Below, in pieces: positions 1 to 12,500 of a stretch of DNA of 64,000 nucleotides. The stretch is from Eudorina sp. 2006-703-Eu-15 (lineage: Eukaryota > Chlorophyta > Chlorophyceae > Chlamydomonadales > Volvocaceae): positions 1,463,039-1,527,038 of the forward strand of contig BDSI01000009.1 in NCBI GenBank assembly GCA_003117195.1, given 5' to 3'. The notes below the pieces were generated by a model, which was not told the DNA's origin, did no database searches, and saw nothing but the letters and a program-made list of their open reading frames with translations. The translations under genes were made by a program, and so were the position numbers. Numbering within the stretch: the first letter of the stretch is position 1; every line of letters begins with the position of its first letter.

Positions 1-356
1 GGCCCCACCCATGCCCTGAATGACATCCCCGCCGCGGGCCACGGCCACCGCCGGCCTCCGCCACCAGATTCCCCGAGGGGGCGAGGGTGTGCCCTTCCGA
101 CGCTCTCTTCCGCTGGGCGGTGCATCTCCCCCTCATGGACCCTTAAAGCCACCCTCCACCCCGCGTGGTTCCTGCCTTCCTGTCCTCCCCGCCTCAGGCC
201 GGCACAGCTGGCCACGTGCCCCCCTGTCCTTGGTGGGCGAGCTTGTTGCTGAAACGTTCAAACCCCTCCCCATACACCGGCGTGTGTCTGACTTGCCTCT
301 CCTAGCGAACCCTTCACACCCCGCCCGTGCTCCAGAGCAGGGCCATTCGCACTCAC

Positions 357-1904
357 CCAGGGAGGTCAACAGCTGGCGGTAGGCGCTGCTGGTGCTGGGC
401 GGCGACCCCGGGGGCCCAGCCAGGTCGACCGCCGCCGCCGCCGCCGCCGCCGTCAGCGCACCCTCGGGCAGCGGCGCCGGCGGCAGCGACGCTGGCCTTG
501 CCGCCTGCATCGCCAGCCGCTGCATCTGCATCTGCAAATTGTGCGGCGGGACCGGCTGCGGCGCGGCGGGCGGGCCAAGTCCTGCCGCGCCGTAGACGCT
601 GGGGTACTGCAGAAACGACCGGAAGGAGAAGGTCTCGCTCACATGTGTGCCGCCCGCGCGTACGACTGTATCGTACGCGGCCGCCGGCTGCAGCGACGGC
701 CCGTGCGACAGACCCGCCCGCGCCACCACCTCCAACGGCAGCGCGTCGCGGCCGCCGCCGAGCTGGTCACCGTACGCCGCCGCCGCCCCAGCCCGTACGA
801 CAGTTTCCGTCGAGGGCAAAGAAGTCAACGGCCGTGACGAGTGCCCCGACTGGGGCCCACTGCGCTGCTCCACATCCGGAATGTCGGATAGTGGCGACGG
901 CGGCGGCGCCGGCGGCGCCGCCGCCGCCACCGCCGCCATCGCCGCTGTCAGCGCTGCGGTGGACGGTGACCCGGCGCCGCCGCCGCCGCCACAGATCGCC
1001 AGCAGGGACATCTGGCTTTGGGAGGAGCCTTGACCTATGGGGTTGGAAAGCGCGACCCCCGAACTGGAATGCGCCGCCACCGCCTCCCATGCGCTTCGAG
1101 ATATCATCGCCAGACCAGCCGGCCCCTGCGAGGCCTTCCCGGCGCGGACGCTGGCGCCGCCCATCGCCTGGCGGGAGTTTACACTGGGCGTCGCCGCCGC
1201 CGCCGCCGCCGCTGCTGCGGCCGCTGCGGCCGCCGCCGCTGCGGCCGCGGGGAAGCTTGTTGTCGAAGTCTGCTTCAGCGGCGGCGCAGCCTGGAAGCTG
1301 TTGCGACGCGGCACCAGCACCGCCGCGGATGCGCCGCGACGGATGTTGCCGTACCGCCGTGGCTGTCGCGGCCCCTGACCAGCGCCGACGCCGCCACCTA
1401 GAGTGCTGACGCTGGAGGACCCCGGCGGCGGCGCCGCCGCCGCCGCCGCCTTCGACGGCGACGGCCGCAGCACGCTCTCGCTCGCGAAGCCGTCGGAGAG
1501 CAGCTGCAGCTGCTGCAGGGTCACGCCGTCGGAGCTCAGCAACGGGACTCGACGCGCGACGGCGCCGCCGCCGCCGCCGCCGCCCCGCGACTGCAGCGGC
1601 GGCACCGGCTGCAGCAGCTGCTGAATTGGCTGTAGCAGCTGGGGCCGCTGCGGCGACCGCGGCACCTGCACCGACTGCACGTGCAGCTGCAGCGGGGACT
1701 GAAACGCCTGGGTGGACCCCTGAGACAACAGTTGCCCTTGTGGAACTGGCTGCTGCAGCAGTAGCGGCAGCGACGGCACGGTCGCAAGCATGCCGACGGC
1801 CGCGGCGGGCGGCAGCGCGGCGGCATGCATAGGAGACGGCGGCCGGTCGGGATCCGGCAGGGGGGTGAAGCTGCCGTCCTCCACGTGCTGCGCTCTGATG
1901 ATGT
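357..1904 (-). other. Low-complexity C-terminal tail exon of the receptor-cyclase
   Basis: A single exon of 1548 nt, with acceptor TTTCCCAG at 1905-1912 and donor GTGAGT at 356. It encodes about 515 residues dominated by Ala, Gly, Gln, Leu and Pro runs (poly-Ala near 1190-1250, poly-Gly near 1560-1585). It enters in phase 1 from exon 2843-2381 and leaves in phase 1, so the reading frame is maintained and this is coding rather than a GC artefact. No domain is recognised. Three short patches share an S/D-T-V-V-R-A-G pattern (near 660, 790 and 710), which may be a degenerate internal repeat. Confidence 0.7.
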
Positions 1905-4900
1905 CTGGGAAACGGTGGAGCAAGGGTTGGAGAGAGGGGGCCGCGGGGCGGGGGCACACGGGCGGGCGGACTGAGAGGCACGGGCGTGGGGACGGGGACA
2001 CCCCACACATCGGAGGCGATGGGAGAACCGAAAGGGTCAGACAGGGGGCTCGGGAGGGCGTTGACCGTGCACAGCCCCCTCGTCCCCCCCGAGCTCAGAC
2101 ACCGGCCCGCCGCGAGGAGGGCGCCTCACGACGGCCGTGGAGAGCCACGAGACCCGTCACCCGTCCCTCATGCCCCCGCCGGGTCGCCTGGCGCATCCCT
2201 CTTCCCCCCCAAGCTTCCCTTGCATCGTCGCGCTGGTATACTGTGTATTCACTGCGCTGACTGCCAGCGACTGCCAGCGCGGTTATTACACAGTTTGGCA
2301 TCGCGACAAATGTCCACTATCACGTCACGTCTATCAACTCGCACCGGCACCGTGATCAGAGCTTCCCCGCCGCCGCCTACCCGCCAGCTCCTGCACCTCG
2401 CTTTCCTCCACGTCCAGCTCCTCGAACTTGTTGTGGATTCCCTTGAACGTCACCGGTTCCAACAGCACCTGCCCGCCGGACCCGAGCTCCGCGATGCCCG
2501 TCGCCAGCCGCAGTACGGCACCCGTGTACTGCATCCTCCGCGTCACCGGGTGCTCCCGTACCGCCGACGGCGCACCCGTCGCGATGCCCATGCGCACCGA
2601 CAGGCCCTTGAACAGCACCAGCAGCGGCGCGCCGTCGGCGGCGGGCTCGCCGCCGGCGCCCGGCGGCCGCGCCGTCGGCGCGGCGGCGGTGGGCACCAGC
2701 GGCCTGGGTCTGCAGAGCGGGTGCTCCAGCAGCAGCGGCGGCCAGTCCAGCTTGAGCAGCGCGGACTGCAGCAGCAGCGCCCACCGCACCGCGTCCACCG
2801 GCTCGTGGAAGGCCACCAGGAAGGCGTCGCCCTCGGTGGTGACCTGCGCACGCGCAGGCGGACACGCACCCAGGCGCCCAGGCGGGGTCTGTGAGCGCAA
2901 GAAATACACGCACATCCGACCCGCCCGCCCGCAATGCGGGCGCACAGCGAGGACACCCGCCCGCCATGAGCGCGTGAGTTTTGGGAGTACTGAGCCGCGT
3001 GCGTTCAGCTGCCCGACCGTGTGTAAGAGAAAACAGGCCGTGTGTTTAGAGAAGAGACCCGCCCGACCCTGACCGTGTGTGTTTAATGAGAAGCACATGT
3101 TTATTTGTTGAAATGGATGCACATCCAGGGGCGCACCTCGTATCCGCAGCAGGCCGCCAGCGTCAGGCGCACCAGGCGGTCGTGCAGCGCCAGCGCCGAG
3201 TTCATGACGTCGGGCTGCCACTCCCACAGCTCCGTGCTGCCCTCCACGTCTGGAGGCCGGGAAGCGAGACGCGCGCGACACGGCGGGCCGTGTGTGTTTG
3301 TGGGCGGTGTGTGTGTGGGGCGGGTGGCGGGGTGTCCAAACCTGACAGCCAAGGTGGCGGCGCTGCTCTGACCTGGCCGACGGGAGGGACCTCAGCTGGC
3401 TGCCAGAGCAGCGGCCCCGGCGCGAAAGGAACGGTGTGGATCGCGGCGCAGCGCATCGCCCTAACGAGGAGCCAGGCGGTGAGGGGCAGTGCCGCACGCG
3501 GGCAAAGGGCGGGCGCTCCGGGTTGTTTCAATACACGGTTGCCATGCACGACCCAGGATGCACCAAGGATGTGTCGCTTTCGCCGCGCGCACACAGGCCC
3601 ACGACGCCGCTGCCCCCCAACCCAACCCTCACCTGTCGCCACCAGCGTCACGTCAGGACCGAAGATCTCGGGCGCACAGCCTGCCGCGGTGGGAGGAAAA
3701 TGGCAGGGCAGGGCAGGGCAGGATAGTGCATGCGCGACGCAGTCGCCCGGGCAGGGAGACGCCTGTAGTCCCCATCCTAATCCCGGACCGCCACATCTCA
3801 ACCAGTACTGTCCCACATACGGTGATGGGTCGGCCCTGCTGGTCCCCTTCTCGCGGCCGTGCATCAGCCATGCCGGCCGCTGCCCCACACAACCATGCGG
3901 CCCCCGCATGCGCTCGGGTGCCGCCACCATCACCGCCCTCTCCATGCGTCGCTGTCGCTTTCGCTGTCCCCCGGACGCGCCCCAGCTGGCCACCTGGGGG
4001 GAAACCCCTTCCGCCTCGCGGCCCCGCGCACCCGGAGGTCGCGAGCGCTTTGCCTCGAAGAAATTGCCGCCTGGTGGCGCGTTCTTCCGCGACCCCGGCG
4101 GCCCCGCCGCCACCGGCGTCATGTCCTCTGACAACCGCCCGCCGCCGATGACGCCGCCGGCCATGCCCACGCCGCCACTGTGAGCCCGGCCGGTGCCTGC
4201 TTGACGACTGCGGTCCTCCCACCCATTGGACTGGTAGCTGCCCCCGACATCCATGAACCAGTCCTTAAGTACGGACCGCCAGCCGACGGCCGCCGCCGCG
4301 GCGGCGGCGGCGGTGCCGCCGGACGCGTACGAGTGCTTGTAATAGTACGACGGCCTGCAGGATAGGTCGTCGGCGGAAGGGGCCCGGCTGCGATGCCGCC
4401 GCGACGCTGCGCCAGCGGCGGCGGCGCTGCGCCGGCGGCGCAGCTCCCACCGCAGGCACCAGGCGGCGATGGCCGCGGAGGCGAGCAGAGCGCTGCCGAC
4501 GACGACGCCAATGATCACGCCCGCGAATGCGCCGGCGGAAAGGGTGACCTGGATAGGATCCCGCGCGGCGGCAGGAACGGGCTCACTCCGATCCCCGGGT
4601 CGGTAATGCGACACTCGTCGATACGACCCACCAGGGCAGGCCCGGCCAGGCCGCTGCTGCTCAGGAACCCGCACGCCACCCCTTCCTGGGTGCGCTCGCG
4701 ACGTCCCGTTTAAGTCCCTGCCCAGGATGGACCACCGCGACCCTCCTGAAGCCCTTGGAAGCTGAGGCCCTGGGAAGGATCCAAATATCCAATGCTGAAG
4801 CACCGCCCTAGCACCGCCCCCTCACTGTCCTATTTCCCTTGCCGGCCTACCTCCTGCCCGCGCCGGTCGCTGCCCCCGGACTCCGCCGCCAAGCCGGCTG

Positions 4901-7236
4901 CGTTCAGTGTCGCCACGGGCGCGCAGGTTGCGAACACGAGGGTCTGGTTCCCCGCCGCTCCGTCGGCCAGCACCGGCGGACCTGGTTCTGCGGGCGCGGC
5001 CCCCGGCAGCTGCAGGCAAACGCAGTGCTGGTAGCGCCAAAAGGCCGGGTCCGCCAGCACCACCGCGGTGGCCGGCGGCGCGAGCTGGACAAGCGCCGCC
5101 GAGTACGGCAGGGACTCGTCCGTGACAGCGACGACGGCGTCGCTGGTGCTGCTGCCAGTGCCGCCGTCTGTAGCGGTGTCGGCGAAGAGCGGCACACCCG
5201 CCGCGGTCCCGTTAAAGCTGTTGTTTGTCCTGTAGGCTGTAGGGCGGTACAGGAGCGCCGGGCATGTGTAGAGCGCCCCCTGCGGCTTGAGCGCTAGCGC
5301 AACCGAGGACGGTGCTGCGGCCGCTCCGGAACCTGCGACCGTGCAGCCAGGACCGCACGAAATGCTACCGGCCCGTTAATGACGGCCTGCGGCTAGCGAT
5401 GGCGTGAGGGACAGTGCGACCCACATGGAGTGCGACCCACATGGAGTGCGACCCACATGGAGTGCGACCCACATGGAGTGCGACCCACAACGCCTCACTC
5501 TCCTTAACAGCCAACTGGATGCCTTGTCCACATTACATGGAAAGAGGCAGAAGAAATGAACAGATTTACTTGTCAGCTCTCCCTTTTTCCCTGTGTGCAC
5601 TTCACACGCTCAGCACGCCCGCGCCTCCCGCCCGTGTGGCCCGGCCGCCACCCACGCACCCGCCACGTAGGTAATGCTCGCCCGGGATGCCCGCAGCTGC
5701 ACTGGCAGCTTGCATGCCAGGGCTCCTGCTTGCTGTTGCTGCTGCGGCGTCCCGCTCGCCCTGCTATCCACCGCGTTGCCGCTGCCGCTGCTGCTGTTGC
5801 TGCCGGTGTAGCATGACAGAGAGGTGTTTCGGATGTCAACCTGCACGTCGGGGTGCAGGTGGCGGGCGTAAAAAATCGTGTGATACGCGATGACGTGGAG
5901 CACTGCCGCGGCCCCGGAGGGGTGGTATCATCAAGCCTTAGGACGCGAGTAGAGAGACTCACAGGCCAACGGGACGGACTGTTGGAAACAGCAAGCCCGG
6001 ACAGCAAGCCCCGAACAGCGCTCGGCAACCTCGCGTGAGCGACCGACGCGTGCCCGCTGGGGCCGATGTGGATTGCCCGTGTTACGGAGCGCGCCGCACG
6101 CGGCCCATCGGGTCCTTGTGCGATTCGATGGCAGTCACAATGCAAGGGACTTAGAGGATCCTTGCCCGGGCAGCACCCCTCTCTGGTTCGTCAGCATCGA
6201 CGAACGCACCACCCCCGTCCCCGGAAGCCCAGCTCCTACGGACGGACCTCCACGAGCCCCTCCAGCAGCAGCACCGCGGCCGGCAGCTCTCCATGCAGGC
6301 CTACGTGGGGCGGGGTGGGATGAACGGGCAGGCGGCAGCGGCCAGCGGGACGGGTGCCGCGTGGGCCCCTCGATCCAATGAGGCCCTCCCAAGGCTTTTC
6401 TAACCACAATGAAGGGATGGAAGGTCGTGCATGATCATCGACGACCTTCGCACAGCGCATGGAGGCCGGCGGACGCCTTGCAACACCCTAAAACCCACGT
6501 AGTGATCCCTGGCCCCGACAATGTCGCAGATTACGGATGCGGTCAGTGCCAGGCTCCATCGGCCACCTATGCTGGCCGCCTTTTTGCAGCCGTGTTGGGT
6601 TGCGGTGGTGCTGTGGTGGGTTACGGCGGCGGCATGCCGCCACCGCCGAGCCCCATTTGCACCAACCCAGCGTCCCGTGCCTGGACGCACCAGGGTTGTC
6701 CGCCAGCAACAGCACCGCGGGTGTTAGGCCGGCAAGGTCGTGGGGTAATACTCCGGACAGGCCCATGCCTCGCAGCACCAAGGCCATAAGATCGCCCTCC
6801 CGCGAGCATGGCCGCGTGACCTGCAAGACCGTTTGCGGACAGCAGGGAGAGGCTTCTGATACGGCAACCGGGGCCGGGGAGCTCGCCATACCGACCCGAC
6901 GTGATGCAAGTACGTCAGCTTGCGTGACGCTGGCGACGCAAGCGCGAGATGTAGTATAAACGCACCTCGGCCACTGTGTAGGAAAGCGCCGTTGTGTTAG
7001 GCGCTTTGCCAGACTCGCAGCAGACGACGCCTACACGGCAGATGTTGGAACCCCGGCCCCGGCCAGGTTGTCGGGTTTAAGCCTTCCGAAGCAGAAGACA
7101 CAAAATACAGCCCGTTGCGCTGCTGCCCTTACCTGACCAGCGGCAGGGGTCTGCTGACGCACCCCAGTTGACAGCGACTGAAGATACGTCCCATCGCTCC
7201 CCACCAGTAGAATTGTAGAATGCGCCCAGGCCATCC
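357..7236 (-). CDS. LRR receptor-type transmembrane protein with class III nucleotide-cyclase domain (partial, 3' end outside window)
   Basis: Exons placed on the minus strand, 5' to 3': 7236-7133, 7030-6966, 6820-6691, 6300-6248, 6029-5963, 5902 to about 5645, 5364-4851, 4548-4032, 3680-3633, 3249-3137, 2843-2381, 1904-357. The first gives an LRR N-terminal cap (GLGAFYNSTGG, NW, DPCRWSG, then VVC), followed by LRRs (GLSGVLPHDLAGL; NPGLHGELPAAV). A cysteine-containing, N-glycosylation-rich ectodomain follows. Exon 4548-4032 starts with one transmembrane helix (AFAGVIIGVVVGSALL...) and a basic stop-transfer stretch. The cyclase domain spans 3680-2381, with metal-site motifs ATDVEGST and TEGDAFLVAF. 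The last visible exon is an Ala/Gly/Gln/Pro-rich tail of about 515 residues ending at a GTGAGT donor at 356, so the gene continues left. The first exon (signal peptide) and the junction near 5645-5364 are unresolved. Expected at the plasma or ciliary membrane; the ligand is unknown. Confidence 0.8.
2381..3680 (-). other. Class III nucleotide-cyclase catalytic domain, atypical active site
   Basis: The domain is spliced from 3680-3633 (PEIFGPDVTLVAT), 3249-3137 (DVEGSTELWEWQPD to CGYE) and 2843-2381 (VTTEGDAF to the end). Both metal-binding aspartates are present, in TDVEGST and EGDAF. Compared with the family pattern, the base-selecting Lys/Glu before T-x-GD is Thr (YEVTTEGD), and the usual D-x-x-G position is Q in QYTGAV. 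The Asn and Arg of the G-x-x-V-N-x-A-A-R motif are replaced in GAVLRLATGI. A roughly 40-residue Ala/Pro-rich insert sits between CRP and LLVLFKG. The fold is well supported. Catalytic competence and ATP versus GTP preference cannot be assigned. Confidence 0.82.
3040..3070 (+). repeat. Dispersed repeat, family 1
   Basis: GTGTGTTTAGAGAAGAGACC CGCCCGACCC, in the receptor-cyclase intron between 3137 and 2843. A diverged family 2 piece (ACTGAGCCGCG) lies 40 bp upstream. Confidence 0.8.
5414..5489. repeat. 16-bp tandem repeat (about 4.7 copies)
   Basis: The unit GTGCGACCCACATGGA is repeated head to tail with almost no divergence. It lies in an intron of the receptor-cyclase, just upstream (in transcript sense) of the exon starting at 5364. 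The lack of divergence suggests recent expansion. Confidence 0.9.
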
Positions 7237-9592
7237 CTGTCATTCACATGACGTTCAATAAAATGTTGGGAGGACTGAATTGCACAGGACGATCTAGTCA
7301 AGCGCGCCCTGCCTTATTACTCCCGAGTAGTCACCAAGTCCGGTTACCAGACAGGTTGATGCGAATACGAACACAATCCAGCTTGTTGTACAAGCATTCA
7401 TGGATCGCGACGCGCGTTCCCGCAGAAAAGGAAACTGGTTCAACAACGAAAATAGTCACATGGCCCGCGCGAATATAAAGCTGTCCATAAACTTCATAAT
7501 ATTTTAGGGATTTGTACCCCGCAATAATTGCACCATTGCAGCAGCCCAGCAAATTAGGAAAAAAGTTGACGGCTCGAATCGATATGAGCCTGGCATTACA
7601 AATACAATCAAGTCAAGTTTGGTAAGCGAGGTTTGTCCTTGACCGATGCACAAGAGAGTGAACGGACGCAAAAACGACGTAGCCGTTCAGGTTGTACGCC
7701 GAAGAGTCCGTACAGGTTGTAAGAACTTTATTACGGCACTTTGCCTTTTACTCCTTTCTCGTTTGCTTTAAGCCATCCAATTCCGTCTCAACGGAAGCAG
7801 ATCGCTGAATGATCACCGGGGGAACTTTCCACGCATGGCACTTTGTTTTTTTCACACCCCTATGGTTGCTTCGGCTCGGAGTCTGCCGAGCTGGTACCGT
7901 TGCCACAAGGTCACGGACAGGTCAATACAATACAAAGCCTAGACTTGATTTGCGGTAAGTGACCAACTGCTGATAATTGTACGGCCGACGTTGCCTATCC
8001 CGGCAGCTCCCCACCGTCATCAGGGGACCGTTCCGCATTTCGTGGTGTTTGTGACCGGTCCATCGCGAGTAAACTCGATTGTATATCTCATCACTGGTTG
8101 CAAACTGTCCGTCTGTGTCCACCCAACGAAGCCGAGTGCCCAAGCCTCTGCGGGACGGCCTTTTCACCAAATCCAGATTTGATACCATCACAGCAGTACT
8201 GTGGCAGCACTGACCGCTGGTGGCTTAAGTGCAAACGATTAGCTCGGAGCCGGGGAGTTGCTCACTCCTTGAGACCGTGCGGCGCGCAGCACGGGGCTTC
8301 CCAGAGAAGGCCGCGGGCCGTTTTTTCTTAGTGGTCCTTGCAGCGGTCCTGTGTGGGGGCCTCGGGGTCTGGGGTCTCTTGGTCTCTAGCTCGTTCTTCA
8401 TCTTTAAGACTGCGTGAGGTGCGTGTTCTGGGAGCTGGTCGAGTCGTTTGCCGAGGCGCAAAGAGCGGCGACCCCAGCCCCCCGACCCCGACAGGTGGCG
8501 GCCGCATACCCACAGGTCATTCCTTCGCCAACGAATCCTCGAATGAACGGCACGGCGGACGCAAATGGGTCGATCGAATGACGCGGGGAAGTGCAGGCCG
8601 TCAAGGGACAGAGTGCTGTCCGCGCGCATCAATACCGTGCAGGTAAATCCGCTTACCACACAAGACGGCCAGGGCAGGCCCACTGACCCTGAGTCACCCG
8701 TTTGGAAGCTCGCTTTCTGGATGCAGGCACGCAGCTGTGTCGCGCGCACACGCACGGCCAACTAACCCAGATGCCACCTACATTCAAACTAGTTGCCCAA
8801 GCGGCCCAAACAAACGTGCCTCCCGCACGCGGCGTTGAGCCCGTGGCCTTAATCATGAACGCGGGATCGTCCTTCTTCATCACCAAACTGTGCTGCGGCC
8901 GCGCGCAACGGCCCAGCCCGCCTTCAACATGAAGTGCGCCCAGCGCGCAGCCTGATATCCCTCTTCGCAGGAAGGCAGCTCCGAGGCACCGACCAGCGCA
9001 CCCCCTAGTCCGCGTGCTTTAAGCGCGGGCCCATACACAGCGCAAAAGGCTTGAGCATGCATAGTTCACAAGTCCGGGGCTCCTAGATGCCAGCAGCATA
9101 GCTAATGTGGGCTTCCTTAGCACGTGCAAATGAATAAAAAGCATTCACGAAGCGGCGGCGCGGCGCGGCACCACCGCTGACATGGCGCTTCACCGACACG
9201 AACATATGATAGCAGGCGCCCAGAAGCAGCACGCCGATATGGCGCTGGCTGCAGCGCTTGTTGCGGTGCGCAACTTCCATGGGCAGGTGCCGCTGTTGTC
9301 ATTGTTGTTGCTGGAGGCGCGCTGGTACCGTTCCCTTCTAAACAGACCCCACAGCGAACAGAAAACCCGCGGTTTTTGACGTGCAGGTGCGCGGGGTAGC
9401 AACCGACAGAAAGCAGCCCGACAGACACCGACGACAGCCACCCCGAATCCCCTGCTGCCGGCGCCGGTGTTACCAACCGCCGCTGCTGGTAACCAGACGC
9501 CACTGGGCATCGGCGCCGAAACCCGCGCGGGCATGCCGCAACCGCCGCTGCTGCCGTCAATCCCGGACGTCCGCAGCAGACTGCAACTCCTG
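7237..9592. other. Intergenic / 5' region between receptor-cyclase and EXD2-like gene
   Basis: About 2.35 kb. It must hold the missing first exon(s) and promoter of the receptor-cyclase and the 3' UTR of the EXD2-like gene. The part 7240-8230 is visibly less GC-rich than its surroundings. Open stretches on the minus strand at 8653-8886 and 8880-9062 have protein-like composition but no recognised family and no clear splice structure. No tRNA or repeat family member was found here. Confidence 0.5.
8653..9062 (-). other. Possible unassigned coding fragments
   Basis: Minus-strand reading frames 9062-8880 (containing GYQAARWAHFMLKAGWAVA) and 8886-8653 (containing MKKDDPAFMIKATG) look more protein-like than neighbouring frames. 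They are in different frames. I found no convincing donor/acceptor pair joining them and no family I can name. They could be terminal exons or UTR of an unrecognised gene, a decayed gene, or chance. Confidence 0.2.
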
Positions 9593-12500
9593 CTACGCCT
9601 TTCTCTCCACGGCGACCTCCGCCTCCTCTGCCTTCTGCTGCGGCTGCCCTCCCCAGCCTTCCGACTCCTCTCCTTCGCCTGCCTCCTCGTCATCTTCCGC
9701 CGCCCCCTCCGCGTCATCCTCCGGCACCGAGCTGTTGGCGACGCGCGCGTCGACGCGCCAGTGCGGCGGCATGAAGCGCGGGCGCATGGTGTCCAGGAAG
9801 TGCTGCCGCCAGCCGCGGACAAAGCCCTCCAGGTTCTCACGGCTGCCCAGGGCACGCACCACAATCTCCGCATGGCTTCGCCTGCGGGGCAAGGGCGGCA
9901 CGAGGTCACACCAACGCTCACTCGACCCCATCCCCCACGACCCGAGCGATACAACGCCACGACGCCCCCCACACACACAACCGTCGCTCTGGCAGACACG
10001 CAGTTTCAACATGTCCACTAATTTCCTATACACCCCACCCACACACGCACACCGCTCAGCTTTTCTCCTTGATAACACACCAGTGTGGGTGGAGCAGCAA
10101 GTCAATCAGCCAGCAAGCCGCTCGTCCTTAACCTCGCCGGCGCTCACCCAACGTTTTTTCTTTTCCTGGTTTCAGGTCAGTATCTTTTCCTTCTGCACGG
10201 GCTGGGACGGTTGTGCCGGGCACTTGCTTGCTGTCGGCATTGCACGCGCTGTTGACGCATACGCCCTTGCTTTTGCTGCACCTTAGGATCAGTAGGTAGT
10301 TTAGTAGAGTTTCGTCTGCATTAGCCTACGACATCCTAGCCGCTACTTCTGCTGGCGTCCCGGCGCCCACCGGCGCTCGGCAACGATACGGGGCGCTACA
10401 GCATCACGGACTACACCACCTTGGGACTACTTATGGTCGGCATACTTCGCCCTGGCATATTGGTAACTACTCTGGTCTCGGTCGTCGGTTGCATTGCTGG
10501 ACACCGTTCTGCTTATTCGCGGCTCAGCTTTTCTCCTTGATAACACACACCAGTTCTCGTCCTCGGAACGCGGATCCACGTTGGCGGCCTGCTGGATGAG
10601 CTCCGCGTCCACCGCCTCCACGCCGAAATGCTGCTGCAGCACCGCCTCCAGCTCGCGCCGCCGCGCGGGCGGGATCACCACCTGCCGCGACCACGCAGCG
10701 CAGCGCAAAGGGGGCACCAAGGGACCGCCGCCTTGGTGAGTATACGGGCATCCACTTGGACAGTGAGAGCCTCCATGAGAGGCCCCACCCTGCCCCTGAC
10801 GCCCGCTCCTGACGCGCATGTGGCGCGGGGTTTCTCGGATGGGCCATGCATCCAGCTCCTTTCTAGGCCTCCTGCCTCCTGACAGCAGGGGGGAGGATCC
10901 CACAGACCGGCCAGGATCCCACGGCCTGCAGGCCTGCGGCGACGGGTGGGACGCTCGGTGCATGCCCGCTTGCCCGGACGTACCTTGGGGTTCGCCAGCG
11001 CGCGCCCTGCGGAGCGCACGACGCCCAGGCTGGAGTCGTGACGGAACTTGGCGGCGGTGGCGGAGCCCAGCGGCGCGCGGAACTGCCCGCCCAGCGTCTC
11101 CATGCGCCGCTGGTCCAGGACGCTGGACGTCTGCAGCCGGGTCAGCAGTCATAGTGGCACAGAGAGGGGCCCAGCGGCAGCATCAGCGTCAGCAGCAGCA
11201 CCAGCGTAGCAGCGCCACAATCCATGCAGCGCGCGACAGCGCCACACCGGCACCGCTCAAGACCGGTCCGTAGTGACAGCAGCACCCCGCCACCGCCACC
11301 ATCAGCAGCAGCCACAGAAAGATTCAACGCGAACCGCCAAAGCGACCCGCTCAAAGCGCCAGGTTGTAAGGTTTGTAGCTTATCCCTTCGCGTGACCCTT
11401 CGCAGGGACCGGTGTCTTGGGACTGGGGGCGGAGTACCACCAAACGGCCCCACTCCACACTCCCCGCCTCCGCCGCACGTACCTTGTGGCATGTCGGGCA
11501 CATGAGCACGATGTCGTGGCTGAGGTGGCTCTTCATGGATGCGGGGAAGTGCTGCCGGTAGCAGTGCGGCACCACGCTGTGCCGCAGGTACTCGCCCCCC
11601 GCGCCGCACACGCAGCAGCGGTTCTCCTTGTCGGACTGCCGGTGCGGTGTTTGACGGCAGCGGAGGTCAGAGGGAGAGCGGGAGAGAAGCTTCTTGCTGT
11701 GTGAGAGAGGCGCACGAGAAGAGAGGGGGTTGTTCGAGACGGGAAGGCAAGCTAGTCCCAAGAACATGGCGTTCCACGAGGGAGGGTGGACGGCCGGTGT
11801 ACGTAACAAGGCGGTGGCCGTCGTCGTCTCCTGGAAGGGGGGAACCCGCCGATCAGCACCAGTTTCACCCCAGGGCTGCTCCGACACATAACCCTTCCCG
11901 CGTTCGATGTATGCTGCGGCAAGCCTACCAGGTAGTACATGTCGTCGGCATGGCCGCGGCCCCGCGGCTCAAAGGTCAGCTGGATGGTGGTGGGGTTCTC
12001 CGAAACCACGTGAGCCAGGCCGCGCTGAAGGTACCAGGCCACCTTCTTGGCGCCGCAGGTGCACAGGACGGCGCCGTCGGGGGCCTGATCAGGCACGGGC
12101 CAGGTACGACCGGGCAACGGCCCGCCACAGAGCCAGCTACGTTTCAGACACGCCGTAGGTACACGAGGGGAGAGGCGGGCCGCACGGGCAGGTGTCGCAC
12201 GGCCCGACGGGCGCGCAGATGTCCGAACCTCCAAGAGTGCGGCCAGGGCGCCCGCACGAGTCGCGGCCAGGCTCAGCTGCGATCAGCGGCCGACCACTTT
12301 GACGAGAAAACACACGCCCTGTCAGCTTCACGGGGAAGCCGCACGTCGTCCCCCGATGGCCGTGCCGTGCCTGGCCCGTGGCATGTCGCTATTGTCACAG
12401 CCGAAACACACCCGAGTAACAAACGGCAGAGGCGCCAAGTGCGACTTGGTCCTGACGCGAGCACACGTCTTCCCAGCGACCTGTGCAACCGGTGAAGCGC

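Noticed and set aside
327..1409. Long plus-strand Pro/Ala-rich reading frames opposite the receptor-cyclase tail
   Set aside because: GC-rich coding exons leave antisense frames open. The minus-strand frame is the one entered and left in phase with conserved domains.
767..2008. Alternative minus-strand 413-codon frame
   Set aside because: Arg/Ala/Gly-rich shadow of the same exon in another frame; it does not join the cyclase exon in phase.
5645..5902. Fasciclin-like domain in the receptor ectodomain
   Set aside because: A short stretch (HVIAYHTIFYA) hints at a fasciclin motif, but the second conserved block is missing and the downstream junction is unsolved, so it is not claimed.
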